Positions 1 through 7,863 of a DNA stretch of 15,091 nt are shown one piece after another. Where the stretch lies: the NCBI GenBank assembly GCA_022561255.1, contig JADFRO010000028.1, forward strand, positions 1 to 15,091. The letters run 5' to 3'. Positions within the stretch are counted from its first letter, which is position 1, and each line of letters opens with the position of its first letter. A model generated the notes under the pieces. It had not been told where the DNA came from, ran no database searches, and worked only from the letters and a program-made list of their open reading frames with translations. Both the position numbers and the translations under genes were made by a program. This DNA is from Planctomycetota bacterium. GTDB lineage: Bacteria; Planctomycetota; Phycisphaerae; UBA1845.

Positions 1-1157
<1,157 letters not shown>

Positions 1158-1937
1158 TCAAAGCCCGACGATGTTGTATCCGGAGTCCACGAAGATGTTC
1201 TCGCCCGTCACACCGCTGGAAAGATCGCTCGCAAGGTAGACGGCTGTCTTGCCGACTTCGCTCGCCTCGACGTTGCGATGGAGCGGAGCCTTCTTTTGCA
1301 CCCACTCGAAAATCTCATCAATACCACCGACGGCCATGGAGGAGAGCGTCCTGATCGGACCCGCGCTGATCGAGTTGACGCGAATTCCTTGCTCGCCCAG
1401 TTCGAGCGCCAAGTAACGCGTACAGGCTTCCAACGCTGCCTTGGCGACACCCATGACGTTGTAACCGGGAACGGCCTTGTCGCTTCCGTAGTAGGTCATC
1501 GCCAGAATCGAACCGCCCTTGGGCATCATCTCCTTGGCACGCCGCGCGATCGCTACAAGTGAATAGGCGGAGATGTCCAGCGCCTGGCAATAAACATCCC
1601 GAGGTGTGTCGACGAATTTTCCCGGTTTCAAGTACGCTCGATCGGCGAAGGCCAATGAATGGACGACAAAATCGATCGCGTCGAATCGCTCCCGCGCCTG
1701 CGCGAAAGTCTCGTCGATGTCCTCATCCCGCGAAACGTCGCACGGCATCAGCCAGGGGTCATCACCTCCGAAGTCCTGCAGCGCTTTTCGCACGCGCCGT
1801 TCGTTCTTTTCGCCCGGAAGATGCGGGAAACCGCACGTAGCGCCCTCAGCCACGAAACTCCTCGCGATGTGGCATGCGATGCTTCGATCGTTGGCGATCC
1901 CGAAGATCAACCCCTTGCGGCCATCCAGTAATCCCAT
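1158..1937 (-). CDS. fabI: Enoyl-[acyl-carrier-protein] reductase (NADH) FabI
   Basis: This short-chain dehydrogenase/reductase performs the last step of each fatty-acid elongation cycle, reducing trans-2-enoyl-ACP with NAD(P)H in the cytosol. The 259-residue product has a modified Rossmann start typical of FabI (GLIFGIANDRSIACHIA, about 9-25). It has HSLAFADR near 93-100 and the active-site pair Y159/K166 in YNVMGVAK, a Tyr-x6-Lys spacing specific to FabI, preceded by MTYYGSDK. Near the end are SAGPIRTLS and GENIFVDSGYNI. ATG 1937 is chosen over the upstream in-frame ATG at 1964 because a GGAG stands 9 nt before it and family N-termini begin here. A weak hairpin spans its stop codon (1150-1170). 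It follows uppS by 137 nt, which may hold its own promoter. In this context it would supply acyl chains for membrane lipids beside UppS. Confidence 0.96.
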   Translation of the reverse strand: MGLLDGRKGLIFGIANDRSIACHIARSFVAEGATCGFPHLPGEKNERRVRKALQDFGGDDPWLMPCDVSRDEDIDETFAQARERFDAIDFVVHSLAFADRAYLKPGKFVDTPRDVYCQALDISAYSLVAIARRAKEMMPKGGSILAMTYYGSDKAVPGYNVMGVAKAALEACTRYLALELGEQGIRVNSISAGPIRTLSSMAVGGIDEIFEWVQKKAPLHRNVEASEVGKTAVYLASDLSSGVTGENIFVDSGYNIVGL

Positions 1938-1979
1938 GCCGATTGGCTCCAAAGCTACCCACACAAAACGTGCGGTGCC

Positions 1980-2008
1980 ATTCTCCCCGTGCGCCGCTCT
2001 GTTTGCAA
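1980..2008 (-). promoter_or_regulatory. Candidate sigma70-type promoter for fabI-ligA
   Basis: On the minus strand TTGCAA (2008-2003) and GAGAAT (1985-1980) are separated by 17 nt. Each box matches four of six consensus bases. The position would give a leader of about 35 nt before fabI. The 137-nt uppS-fabI gap leaves room for a promoter, but the match is modest and read-through from purA-uppS is equally possible. Confidence 0.3.
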
Positions 2009-2074
2009 CACTTCCATCACCCGCCCAAGGTCCGCACCCCGTTGCGACGGATAGGCTCCGCTGTGAGCACGGTG

Positions 2075-2842
2075 TTAACTCGTCGTCGCGGAACTGGGAA
2101 CATCACCAAACCGGCGCTCGCGCGAGGCGAAGTCGCGGATCGCGACGTCCAAATGCTCGACTTCAAAGTCCGGCCAAAGTACTTCGCACACGTAGATCTC
2201 TGCGTAACTAATCTGCCACAGAAGAAAATTGCTGACGCGGCGCTCGTTGGCTGTCCGAATCAATAAATCAGGATCGGGCACGCCGGCCGTGTACAGCGAC
2301 CCACTGATCAGCGCCTCGTCGATATCCTTCGACGCCAACCTTCCCGCGGCGACGTCATCGGCAATACCGCGGACCGCGTCGACGATTTCGTCCCGCGAGC
2401 CGTAGTTCAGCGCCAGACAAAGAATCAAACCCGTGTTGTCCCGGCTTACCTCGACGGTCGCATCCATCTCCGCGAGAACCGATTCCGGTAGTCCCACACG
2501 GCGCCCGATGTGCATGAACCGAATGTTGTTCTCCATAATCGTGTCCCGCTCGGCGATCAGATACCGAACGTACAAGTCCATCAGAAAGTCGACTTCGTCA
2601 TTCGGCCGCTTCCAGTTCTCCGTACTAAAGCTGTAGAGCGTGAGCGCCTTAATCCCCAAGCGCGCGCAGTGTGTGATGATCCGGCGCACCGCCTTGGCAC
2701 CCTGCTCGTGGCCACGAATGCGCGGCATGCGTTGTGCCTTTGCCCACCGACCATTGCCGTCCATGATGATGGCGATGTGTTGCGGAAGCTGCTCACGCTC
2801 AAGGCCGAGCACCTCACTTGGATCCGGTTGCGTCTCGTTCAT
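2075..2842 (-). CDS. uppS: Undecaprenyl diphosphate synthase (cis-prenyltransferase)
   Basis: It condenses farnesyl diphosphate with isopentenyl diphosphate in cis to make the C55 lipid carrier for peptidoglycan and other glycans. It acts at the cytosolic face of the membrane. The 255-residue protein carries the signature HIAIIMDGNGRWA with catalytic Asp28, then RGHEQGA, TLYSFSTENWKRP, LALNYGSRDEI, and the C-terminal block DLLIRTANERRVSNFLLWQ followed by SYAEIYVCEVLWPDF. The usual RT[SG]GE[QH]R motif reads RTANERR: the two diphosphate-binding Arg and the Glu are kept, while the small residues between them differ. Its ATG overlaps the purA TGA in an ATGA junction, so translation is probably coupled to purA. 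Length and motifs are normal for the family. Confidence 0.96.
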   Translation of the reverse strand: MNETQPDPSEVLGLEREQLPQHIAIIMDGNGRWAKAQRMPRIRGHEQGAKAVRRIITHCARLGIKALTLYSFSTENWKRPNDEVDFLMDLYVRYLIAERDTIMENNIRFMHIGRRVGLPESVLAEMDATVEVSRDNTGLILCLALNYGSRDEIVDAVRGIADDVAAGRLASKDIDEALISGSLYTAGVPDPDLLIRTANERRVSNFLLWQISYAEIYVCEVLWPDFEVEHLDVAIRDFASRERRFGDVPSSATTS

Positions 2843-4197
2843 TGCGTCACGTGGGTCGCCGGTCCGAGCCTTTTGAGATCGATCATGTCAGCCAGCCTGC
2901 CCCGTACGATCGTCTGCGAGCGCTCGGGGCCGACTCCAACAATCGAAACCGGCACGCCGACGAGCGTTTCAATCCGATCAATATAGTTCCGCGTATTCTG
3001 CGGCAGATCATCGAAATTGCGTATTCCCTGCAAATCTTCGCACCAACCGGGCATGAACTCGATCACCGGCTCTACGGCCTCAAGTACGCTCGCACTTGCA
3101 GGAGGCGTCGTCAACGTCTCCCCTTCGTACCGATAGGCCACACACACACCGACCTCCTCGAACCCGCTAAGCGTATCGAGATGCAGCAGCGCCAGATCGG
3201 TCACCCCGCCGAGACGGCCCGCGTAACGACATGCGATCGAATCGAACCAGCCGCACCGCCTCGGGCGACCCGTGGTTGTACCAAACTCTTTGCCGCGCTT
3301 ACGAATGCGATCGCCGATGTCGTCGCAAAGTTCCGTTGCGAACGGGCCCGAACCGACACGCGTGGAATACGCCTTCGCGACCCCGATGGCACAACCCACC
3401 CACGTCGGGGGAAAGCCGGCGCCCACACCGATCCCGTGGGGTCCGGTGCTGCTCGAAGTGACGAAGGGGTACGTTCCGTGATCGATGTCCAGCAGCATAC
3501 CGTTGGCCGCCTCAAACAGAATCGTGCCGCCACCGTCCGCTGACTCGTGCAACAGACGCGTCGTGTCGCAGATGTTGTCCCGCAATCGCTCGCGCGCCAG
3601 CGCGACGTCCTTCACGATCGACTCGACATCGATTACGCCGCCGTCGCCGTACGTAGCACAAAGCGCCGCCCGGCGAGATTCCGCGATCGCAGCGACGCGA
3701 TCATCCAGCCCCACCTCGTGCAACAGATCGGTAAAGCGCACGGCCGTGGACCGTCTCATTTTGTCAGCGTAGCACGGCCCGATCCCGCGCGCCGTCGTGC
3801 CGATGCGCGAGTCCCTGTCGGCCGCCTGCTCTGCGAGCTGATCCTCGACTTTGTGGTATTGCAGAACCAGGTGGGCGCGGTCACTGATTCGCAAACGAGG
3901 CGCGACCTCAACGCCGCGCGCGGCAAGCGCATCCATCTCGCCGATCAGCGCGATCGGATCCACCACGACGCCCGGACCGATTACCGCGATAACGTCGTCG
4001 TGAAGAACGCCGGTGGGAAGAAGATGCAGGGCGAAGGTCTCATCGCCCACACAAACGGTGTGACCGGCGTTGGCACCCCCATTGAACCGGACAACGAGAT
4101 CGAAGGCCGGGCACAGCAGGTCGACGACCTTGCCCTTTCCCTCGTCGCCCCAGCCAAGACCGAAGACGCAAGTGTGAGGCCTACGCCCTGTCGTCAT
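2839..4197 (-). CDS. purA: Adenylosuccinate synthetase
   Basis: PurA joins IMP and aspartate with GTP to make adenylosuccinate, the first committed step to AMP. The 452-residue product contains GLGWGDEGKGKVVDLL (Asp18 is the catalytic acid by alignment), NGGANAGHTV (catalytic His46), TARGIGPCYADK, a DIDHGTYPFVTSSS block, RGKEFGTTTGRPRRCGWFD and a C-terminal GVGPERSQTI. Two normally conserved Gln positions differ: the usual TQWGDEGKGK reads LGWGDEGKGK, and the usual E-G/A-A-Q-G before LLD reads EAANG. Everything else is intact, so it should be active. ATG 4197 is chosen because it starts just before the P-loop and has GAGG about 13 nt upstream. The frame stays open to 4347, but that would add 50 unmatched residues and translate through a terminator hairpin. 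The gene starts the purA-uppS-fabI-ligA run. Confidence 0.95.
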   Translation of the reverse strand: MTTGRRPHTCVFGLGWGDEGKGKVVDLLCPAFDLVVRFNGGANAGHTVCVGDETFALHLLPTGVLHDDVIAVIGPGVVVDPIALIGEMDALAARGVEVAPRLRISDRAHLVLQYHKVEDQLAEQAADRDSRIGTTARGIGPCYADKMRRSTAVRFTDLLHEVGLDDRVAAIAESRRAALCATYGDGGVIDVESIVKDVALARERLRDNICDTTRLLHESADGGGTILFEAANGMLLDIDHGTYPFVTSSSTGPHGIGVGAGFPPTWVGCAIGVAKAYSTRVGSGPFATELCDDIGDRIRKRGKEFGTTTGRPRRCGWFDSIACRYAGRLGGVTDLALLHLDTLSGFEEVGVCVAYRYEGETLTTPPASASVLEAVEPVIEFMPGWCEDLQGIRNFDDLPQNTRNYIDRIETLVGVPVSIVGVGPERSQTIVRGRLADMIDLKRLGPATHVTQ

Positions 4198-4240
4198 CCG
4201 CCCTGCGCCTCGCAACACCGCCCACTGACCGTCGGGGCAG

Positions 4241-4267
4241 AAAAAAGGGGCCGCTCCAGGAGGGCCC
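4241..4267 (-). terminator. Intrinsic terminator hairpin inside the purA leader (possible attenuator)
   Basis: Read on the minus strand, GGGCC (4267-4263) pairs with GGCCC (4252-4248). An inner CTC/GAG pair, a one-base bulge and a 3-nt loop complete the hairpin. One further C and then six T residues (4246-4241) follow directly. This is the classic form of a Rho-independent terminator for minus-strand transcription only, since the plus strand has A6 in front instead. It lies 44 nt upstream of the purA ATG and downstream of both purA promoter candidates, and no minus-strand gene precedes it. The placement therefore fits premature termination control of purA. A second hairpin, TACGAA/TTCGTA with an 8-nt loop (4276-4295), stands just upstream. 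Confidence 0.55.
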
Positions 4268-4294
4268 ATAAACACTACGAACACCCTTTTTCGT

Positions 4295-4323
4295 ACGCTA
4301 TCCGCCGGCCACCCAAGTGTCAA
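4295..4323 (-). promoter_or_regulatory. purA: Candidate sigma70-type promoter for purA
   Basis: On the minus strand a perfect TTGACA (4323-4318) is followed after 17 nt by TAGCGT (4300-4295), which matches the -10 box at three of six bases. Transcription would start near 4288 and leave a leader of about 90 nt containing the terminator hairpin. A perfect TATAAT further upstream on the same strand (4378-4373) lacks a convincing -35 box, but it would give a longer leader of about 170 nt. Which is used cannot be told from sequence. Confidence 0.35.
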
Positions 4324-4355
4324 CCTTCTCGATTGAGCGGTCGACAAGTTATATT

Positions 4356-4388
4356 CGTCAAAATAACGGATAATTATATTAATTGACG
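4356..4388. promoter_or_regulatory. AT-rich divergent control island with inverted repeat CGTCAA-N21-TTGACG
   Basis: The purA-glnA gap (4198-4514, 317 nt) becomes strikingly AT-rich between about 4345 and 4430, unlike the rest of the window. Within it CGTCAA (4356-4361) and TTGACG (4383-4388) are perfect inverted copies whose centres lie 27 nt apart. Such a site could bind a dimeric regulator acting on both glnA and purA, two nitrogen- and nucleotide-linked genes. The arms also resemble -35 elements, so the symmetry may simply reflect promoter sequence. Confidence 0.3.
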
Positions 4389-4398
4389 AGTATTTTAG

Positions 4399-4425
4399 TT
4401 GACTCAGGCAGGAAACTAATACAAT
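4399..4425 (+). promoter_or_regulatory. glnA: Candidate promoter for glnA
   Basis: TTGACT (4399-4404) and TACAAT (4420-4425) match five of six consensus bases each, but the spacer is only 15 nt, shorter than the usual 16-18. Transcription would start near 4432, giving a leader of about 80 nt. The position in the AT-rich island and the excellent glnA ribosome site support promoter activity here, though not this exact pair. Confidence 0.35.
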
Positions 4426-4514
4426 CCACTAGGTGCTTATTGTTACGGTCACGTTATCGCTACCAAGCGGGGACGAATGCAACTGGTAACGCACTTAATA
4501 AAGGAGCGGTGATT

Positions 4515-5957
4515 ATGGATACGTTTGAGCTTCGCAAATTCCTTACCATCCCCTACGACGAGCTTGAGGAGATGAACCTCGAGGCGAAGCGCCAACGGCT
4601 CGAACGGGTGGACCGCACGATGATCGAGGAAGCGCGGCGTAAGTACCTGACGGACGAAAAGCGGATCAAGGCGGTCACCGTCTGCTTCTCGGATCTGGAG
4701 GGGCGTTTCCACATGCTCGACTACGACAAGAAGTTCTTGCTCGCCTCCGCGGACAATCTCACGTTCGACGGATCGTCGATTCGCGGTTTCTCTCAGATCA
4801 GCGAGTCCGATCTCAAACTTAAGATCGATTGGCCGGCGTTCTACTGGCTTCCCGCCGATGTGTTCGGACCGGGGAAAGTCATCGTCTTCGGCGAGGTCTG
4901 CGAACAGGACGGCGCTCCGTACGTCGCCGACTTTCGCTCCAGACTTCGGCAACTCACGGAAAAGCTCTACCGCAGCGAAAGCATGGTGCTCAACGTCGCC
5001 GCCGAGATTGAGGGTTTTTTGTTCAAAGGAAGCGACGCCGAGAGACAGTATTACGAAAACGGCGTCTTCGAATTCATTTCCAGCGGCGGGTATTACCACT
5101 CGCTACCGAAGGATCCACTGCGTTTGTTCATCGACCGCGCGGCTGAAGCCCAGCGTGCGCTAGGCCTGTCGAACGAAAAGGACCATCCTGAGGTTGCGCC
5201 CTCGCAGTTCGAACTAAACTTCCAATACGCTGAGGCATTGGTCGCCGCCGATCAGATTCAGCTATACAAGTTGACCTGTCGTCAGGTTGCAGGCGCGTTC
5301 GGCCTTACGGCGTCCTTTCTTCCCAAACCCGTGGCCGGTGTCAACGGAAACGGAATGCACTGCAACATGTCGCTCAACCGAAACGGAAAGAATCTGTTCT
5401 ACGAGAAGGACGGGCAGGACGGACTGTCCGAGTTCGCGTGGAGCTTTATCGATCGCATCCTCAACAACGCGACCGACATTTGCCTGGTGCTGAATTCGAG
5501 CGTCAATTCGTACCGACGTTTGGACCCCAACTTCGAGGCACCGAATCAGATCAAGGCCTCCGCCACGAACCGTGCGGCGATGATTCGCGTTCCGTTGGGC
5601 AGCGAACAAAGCGCGCGGGTCGAATTCCGCTCGGTTTCGCCGGACGCGAACCCGTACCTGTTGTTGTACACGCTTCTTCGCACCGGGTTGGAGGGCGAAC
5701 TTCCACCCGCCGCTGACTCGGAAGGCAAACGCTACCGAACGCGCTTCCTCCCGGACAACATCTACGACGCGATTCGGCTGTTTAAGGCGAGCCGACTGTC
5801 CGTCGACATTCTCGGCGAAGAGGCCCACGCCAAGTACATCGAACTCAAGCAGCGGGCGGCTGACCGATGTCCACGGGAGCTGGGAACACAGGTAAAAACC
5901 AGCGAAGTCATGTTTCACCACGAGGTGACCAACCAACTACTTTGGAGCAAATTCTAG
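4515..5957 (+). CDS. glnA: Glutamine synthetase, type I
   Basis: It makes glutamine from glutamate, ammonia and ATP, the main entry of ammonia into metabolism. GSI enzymes form cytosolic dodecamers. The 480-residue protein has the beta-grasp block with FDGSSIRGF (85-92). The catalytic part carries AAEIEGFLF (metal Glu), EVAPSQFELNF, FLPKPVAGVNGNGMHCNMSL with the active His, NSYRRLDPNFEAPNQIKASATNR, VEFRSVSPDANPYL, and a C-terminal HHEVTNQLLW. ATG 4515 is chosen because AAGGAG lies 8 nt before it; the frame is open to 4383 but that start lacks support. About 40 residues precede the usual GSI start and are rich in Glu, Arg and Lys. NIYDAI (415-420) lies near the place of the adenylylated NLYDLP of enterobacterial enzymes, but its surroundings differ, so adenylylation control is doubtful. 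It is divergent from purA. Confidence 0.95.
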   Translation: MDTFELRKFLTIPYDELEEMNLEAKRQRLERVDRTMIEEARRKYLTDEKRIKAVTVCFSDLEGRFHMLDYDKKFLLASADNLTFDGSSIRGFSQISESDLKLKIDWPAFYWLPADVFGPGKVIVFGEVCEQDGAPYVADFRSRLRQLTEKLYRSESMVLNVAAEIEGFLFKGSDAERQYYENGVFEFISSGGYYHSLPKDPLRLFIDRAAEAQRALGLSNEKDHPEVAPSQFELNFQYAEALVAADQIQLYKLTCRQVAGAFGLTASFLPKPVAGVNGNGMHCNMSLNRNGKNLFYEKDGQDGLSEFAWSFIDRILNNATDICLVLNSSVNSYRRLDPNFEAPNQIKASATNRAAMIRVPLGSEQSARVEFRSVSPDANPYLLLYTLLRTGLEGELPPAADSEGKRYRTRFLPDNIYDAIRLFKASRLSVDILGEEAHAKYIELKQRAADRCPRELGTQVKTSEVMFHHEVTNQLLWSKF

Positions 5958-6057
5958 GGAAAAGATCGCTTGGAAGACGCGCCCGAACAATCACGCGCAA
6001 GCAATCGGCCAGCGCGACGGGGATCATCCCGATTTGGTTTCCGCTCGCGATAAGGAT

Positions 6058-6082
6058 ACGCGCGAGGCTGCCTCTTGCGCGT
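6058..6082. terminator. Hairpin between convergent glnA and zinc-ribbon bactofilin
   Basis: ACGCGC (6058-6063) pairs with GCGCGT (6077-6082). Inside it GAGG (6064-6067) pairs with CCTC (6071-6074) around a CTG loop, leaving a TT bulge. The structure overlaps the first base of the bactofilin TAA on the minus strand and lies about 100 nt after the glnA stop. There is no T run on either side, so it may be a weak bidirectional terminator or an mRNA 3'-end stabiliser. A smaller CGGG/CCCG hairpin with a short T-rich tail (6018-6040) is a second candidate for the glnA transcript. Confidence 0.4.
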
Positions 6083-6522
6083 TACGAACGTTTGATCTTG
6101 GCAGTTGATTTTCCGTTTGAGGGCGGTTCCGCGGGACCGATCTTCACGAAACCGTCGTACGCCGCGCCCGGCTCGATCACGAAACTCGGCGCTTCAATGT
6201 CGCCCTGCAATGATCCGGTTTTCATCAGCTTGACGCCGACACGTGCGGACACAGTCCCCTGAACCTTTCCTTTCACGGTCAGCGTGCCGACCTTGATCGG
6301 CGCCACGACGTGTCCCTTCTTCTCGACGACGATGTCGCCGCAAGTAGAGAACTCTCGAACGGCATAGTAGCTGGTGATTTTGTAGTCTTCGAGGATCAGG
6401 CGCTTCTTGCAGTGCGGGCAGAAGATTGACATAGCCCGCCGGCCGACCTCAATCGGTCGTTCGCAGTGAGTACAAACCACCTGCTTGGCCGCGCCTCCGC
6501 GCACCTTCGAGGTCGAGGGCAT
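6082..6522 (-). CDS. Bactofilin-family protein with N-terminal zinc ribbon
   Basis: Bactofilins are bacterial beta-helical proteins that self-assemble into filaments or scaffolds at the membrane. This 146-residue protein has two visible parts. Residues 17-38 hold a CxxC-x14-CxxC zinc ribbon (Cys 17, 20, 35, 38) of the rubredoxin/zinc-knuckle type. Residues 58-130 hold the bactofilin repeat pattern: GDIVVEKKGHVVAPI, LTVKGKVQGTVSA, and a final block with SLQGDIEAPSFVIEPGA in which Gly and small residues recur every few positions. The tail is short and basic (KSTAKIKRS). The start at 6522 has only a weak TGGA upstream. It lies 75 nt after another bactofilin in the same direction, so the two are probably co-transcribed and may copolymerise. 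The ribbon could bind a partner or nucleic acid, which is inference. The family call rests on repeat pattern and neighbour. Confidence 0.82.
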   Translation of the reverse strand: MPSTSKVRGGAAKQVVCTHCERPIEVGRRAMSIFCPHCKKRLILEDYKITSYYAVREFSTCGDIVVEKKGHVVAPIKVGTLTVKGKVQGTVSARVGVKLMKTGSLQGDIEAPSFVIEPGAAYDGFVKIGPAEPPSNGKSTAKIKRS

Positions 6523-6597
6523 GGTTTAATCCACGTCAACCGGCGCGGCAACGCATCCTGCGTCCCCGATGCCGGCTAAGCGCACGCCTTAACTGGA

Positions 6598-7041
6598 CTA
6601 CTTCTTAGCGCCGACCGTCGCTGCCTCGCCCACCTTCTGCTTGGCAACCGGTACCGACGACATGGAACGCGTTGCGGACTTGATGTCGCGACCGCCGCGT
6701 GCGTCCCCGTTTACGCCAACAACGCATCGCCCGATCAGGACAGCGCCTTCTGCCACCTCAAGCCGCGCGGTTTGCAGGTCACCTTCCAACCGCGCAGACG
6801 CGGATAGCTGAACTTTCGTCTTGGCGTTGAGGTTACCTTTGACTTTCCCCTCGATGCGAATGGACGAAGCCCTAACGTCTCCGGTCAGCGTCGCGCCGTT
6901 GCCCACCATCAGCTGGCCTTCGCTGTCGATCTCACCTTCGAACTTGCCCAGAAGGCGCAAACCCTTCTCAAAATGGAGCTCGCCCTTGAAAACGGCGTCC
7001 GCGCCGATCGTTGTGGCATAATCTTGCGTTTCGTCGGCCAT
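6598..7041 (-). CDS. Bactofilin (polymer-forming cytoskeletal protein)
   Basis: This 147-residue protein is nearly a bare bactofilin domain, a right-handed beta-helix that polymerises without nucleotide and localises at membranes, where family members act in shape, stalk or chromosome organisation. Residues 10-110 show the repeating turns ATTIGADAVFKGELHFE, LRLLGKFEGEI, GQLMVGNGATLTGDV, IRIEGKVKGNLNA, KVQLSASARLEGDL and LEVAEGAVLIGRC. The short N-terminus (MADETQ) and the Lys/Ala/Val-rich tail (111-147) are probably disordered, and no membrane segment is seen. ATG 7041 is decided by a perfect AGGAGG 7 nt upstream; the frame is open to 7386 but the extra residues are low-complexity Arg/Ser/Pro with no family match. 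A good promoter lies about 70 nt upstream. The zinc-ribbon bactofilin follows in the same direction. Confidence 0.9.
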   Translation of the reverse strand: MADETQDYATTIGADAVFKGELHFEKGLRLLGKFEGEIDSEGQLMVGNGATLTGDVRASSIRIEGKVKGNLNAKTKVQLSASARLEGDLQTARLEVAEGAVLIGRCVVGVNGDARGGRDIKSATRSMSSVPVAKQKVGEAATVGAKK

Positions 7042-7117
7042 GATAGCCCTCCTAGCTAAGTAGGTGCCCCCGATCCGCGAAGGAACGTCCTCGCTCCCCG
7101 GGTGGAATGGTCGACCG

Positions 7118-7145
7118 ATTATACCGCGACCGGCGCGGCCTTCAA
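7118..7145 (-). promoter_or_regulatory. Sigma70-type promoter for the bactofilin pair
   Basis: On the minus strand TTGAAG (7145-7140) and a perfect TATAAT (7123-7118) are separated by 16 nt. The start point would be near 7111, about 70 nt before the bactofilin ATG. This is the best promoter match in the window. It sits in the otherwise empty 274-nt gap after the secreted-protein gene, which shows no other clear signal. Confidence 0.6.
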
Positions 7146-7315
7146 CACAGGATGTAACTACAGTGGGCACCGAAGGTTGGGAACGGCCCCGAGATTCTCG
7201 AACAGCTTTGCCAGCGGATGACCTCGACGAAGCGGAGGGAGCGGGAGCATGCGGCGAGGTTCGGCTCAGATGAACGGGGGCGTTCACGCGAGCTGTTGCG
7301 AAACGCGGTAGCGAG

Positions 7316-7801
7316 TTACTCGTCGTCGTCCTGGTCCGCGCTGTTCGCCTCCTGGGCTTCATCCTCGCCGGACTCCTCACCACCACGACGTTGCGGCGCT
7401 CGCTCCTTATCTTCTCCGTCGATGGGTCTAACAGCAGACATGTCGATGTATTCGAAACCCTCCTCGTCGTAGAGTCGGCCGGTTAGTTCGACCTCGCGGT
7501 ATGCCAGCGGAACGAGTTTCCGCGCCGGGTTCTTGTTGCCCATACCGATGACGACCAGCCCCTCGTCCGTCTCCAGCGCAGCCGGTACGCCGGCGCGGAT
7601 CGCCGCGCGCGTACTCTTGACCGGATCATCCGACGTGAACTCTTCGGTCATGTAAGACTGCAGGTCGACGATGGTCCCGACAAGGACAACTTCCTCGGGC
7701 CTTTCGGGTTTGCCGTAACCACCCCCGGCTAAGCCGAGGCCGCCACCGAGACATGCCAGCGTGACTACGCCACCACCGATGATACGAGTCCGAATCTTCA
7801 T
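7316..7801 (-). CDS. Secreted small protein with acidic C-terminal tail, function unknown
   Basis: The 161-residue product begins with a signal peptide: MKIRTR, then a Gly-rich hydrophobic stretch (about 7-28). Cys17 is not in a good lipobox, so export rather than lipidation is likelier. Residues 38-127 form one compact region with the order LVGTIVDLQSYM, AAIRAGVPAALETDEGLVVIG, and REVELTGRLYDEEGFEYIDMSAV. I recall this order from small exported bacterial proteins that read G-x-V-V-D-x-x-C-Y-L, a Cys-rich helix, G-x-P-V-G-L-L-x-D-D-G and V-x-V-T-G, possibly an OB-like fold; here the usual Cys are absent. Residues 129-161 are almost entirely Glu, Asp, Gln and Ser. GGAG stands 9 nt before the ATG. 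It is divergent from the glycan-type operon. The family link is tentative. Confidence 0.7.
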   Translation of the reverse strand: MKIRTRIIGGGVVTLACLGGGLGLAGGGYGKPERPEEVVLVGTIVDLQSYMTEEFTSDDPVKSTRAAIRAGVPAALETDEGLVVIGMGNKNPARKLVPLAYREVELTGRLYDEEGFEYIDMSAVRPIDGEDKERAPQRRGGEESGEDEAQEANSADQDDDE

Positions 7802-7863
7802 GGCTTGGTGCTCCAGAAAGCGGCGTTTTCAACCGCGCGTGAGACCGCGAGAACGAACGATCA

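Noticed and set aside
4198..4347. Longer purA start at 4347 adding 50 residues
   Set aside because: The extra residues match no PurA N-terminus, have no ribosome site and would cross an intrinsic terminator hairpin. ATG 4197 fits the family.
3485..4386. Plus-strand open frames opposite purA (95 and 279 residues)
   Set aside because: They are antisense to well-conserved purA codons, with no ribosome site or domain.
4383..4514. Longer glnA start at 4383
   Set aside because: It overlaps the promoter-like island, and AAGGAG sits 8 nt before ATG 4515.
4449..5936. Two long minus-strand frames (216 and 224 residues) opposite glnA
   Set aside because: They are antisense shadows of a strongly conserved gene and show no recognisable domain.
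7042..7386. Upstream extension of the bactofilin frame
   Set aside because: The extension is Arg/Ser/Pro-rich without family match, and AGGAGG plus the promoter at 7118-7145 fix the start at 7041.
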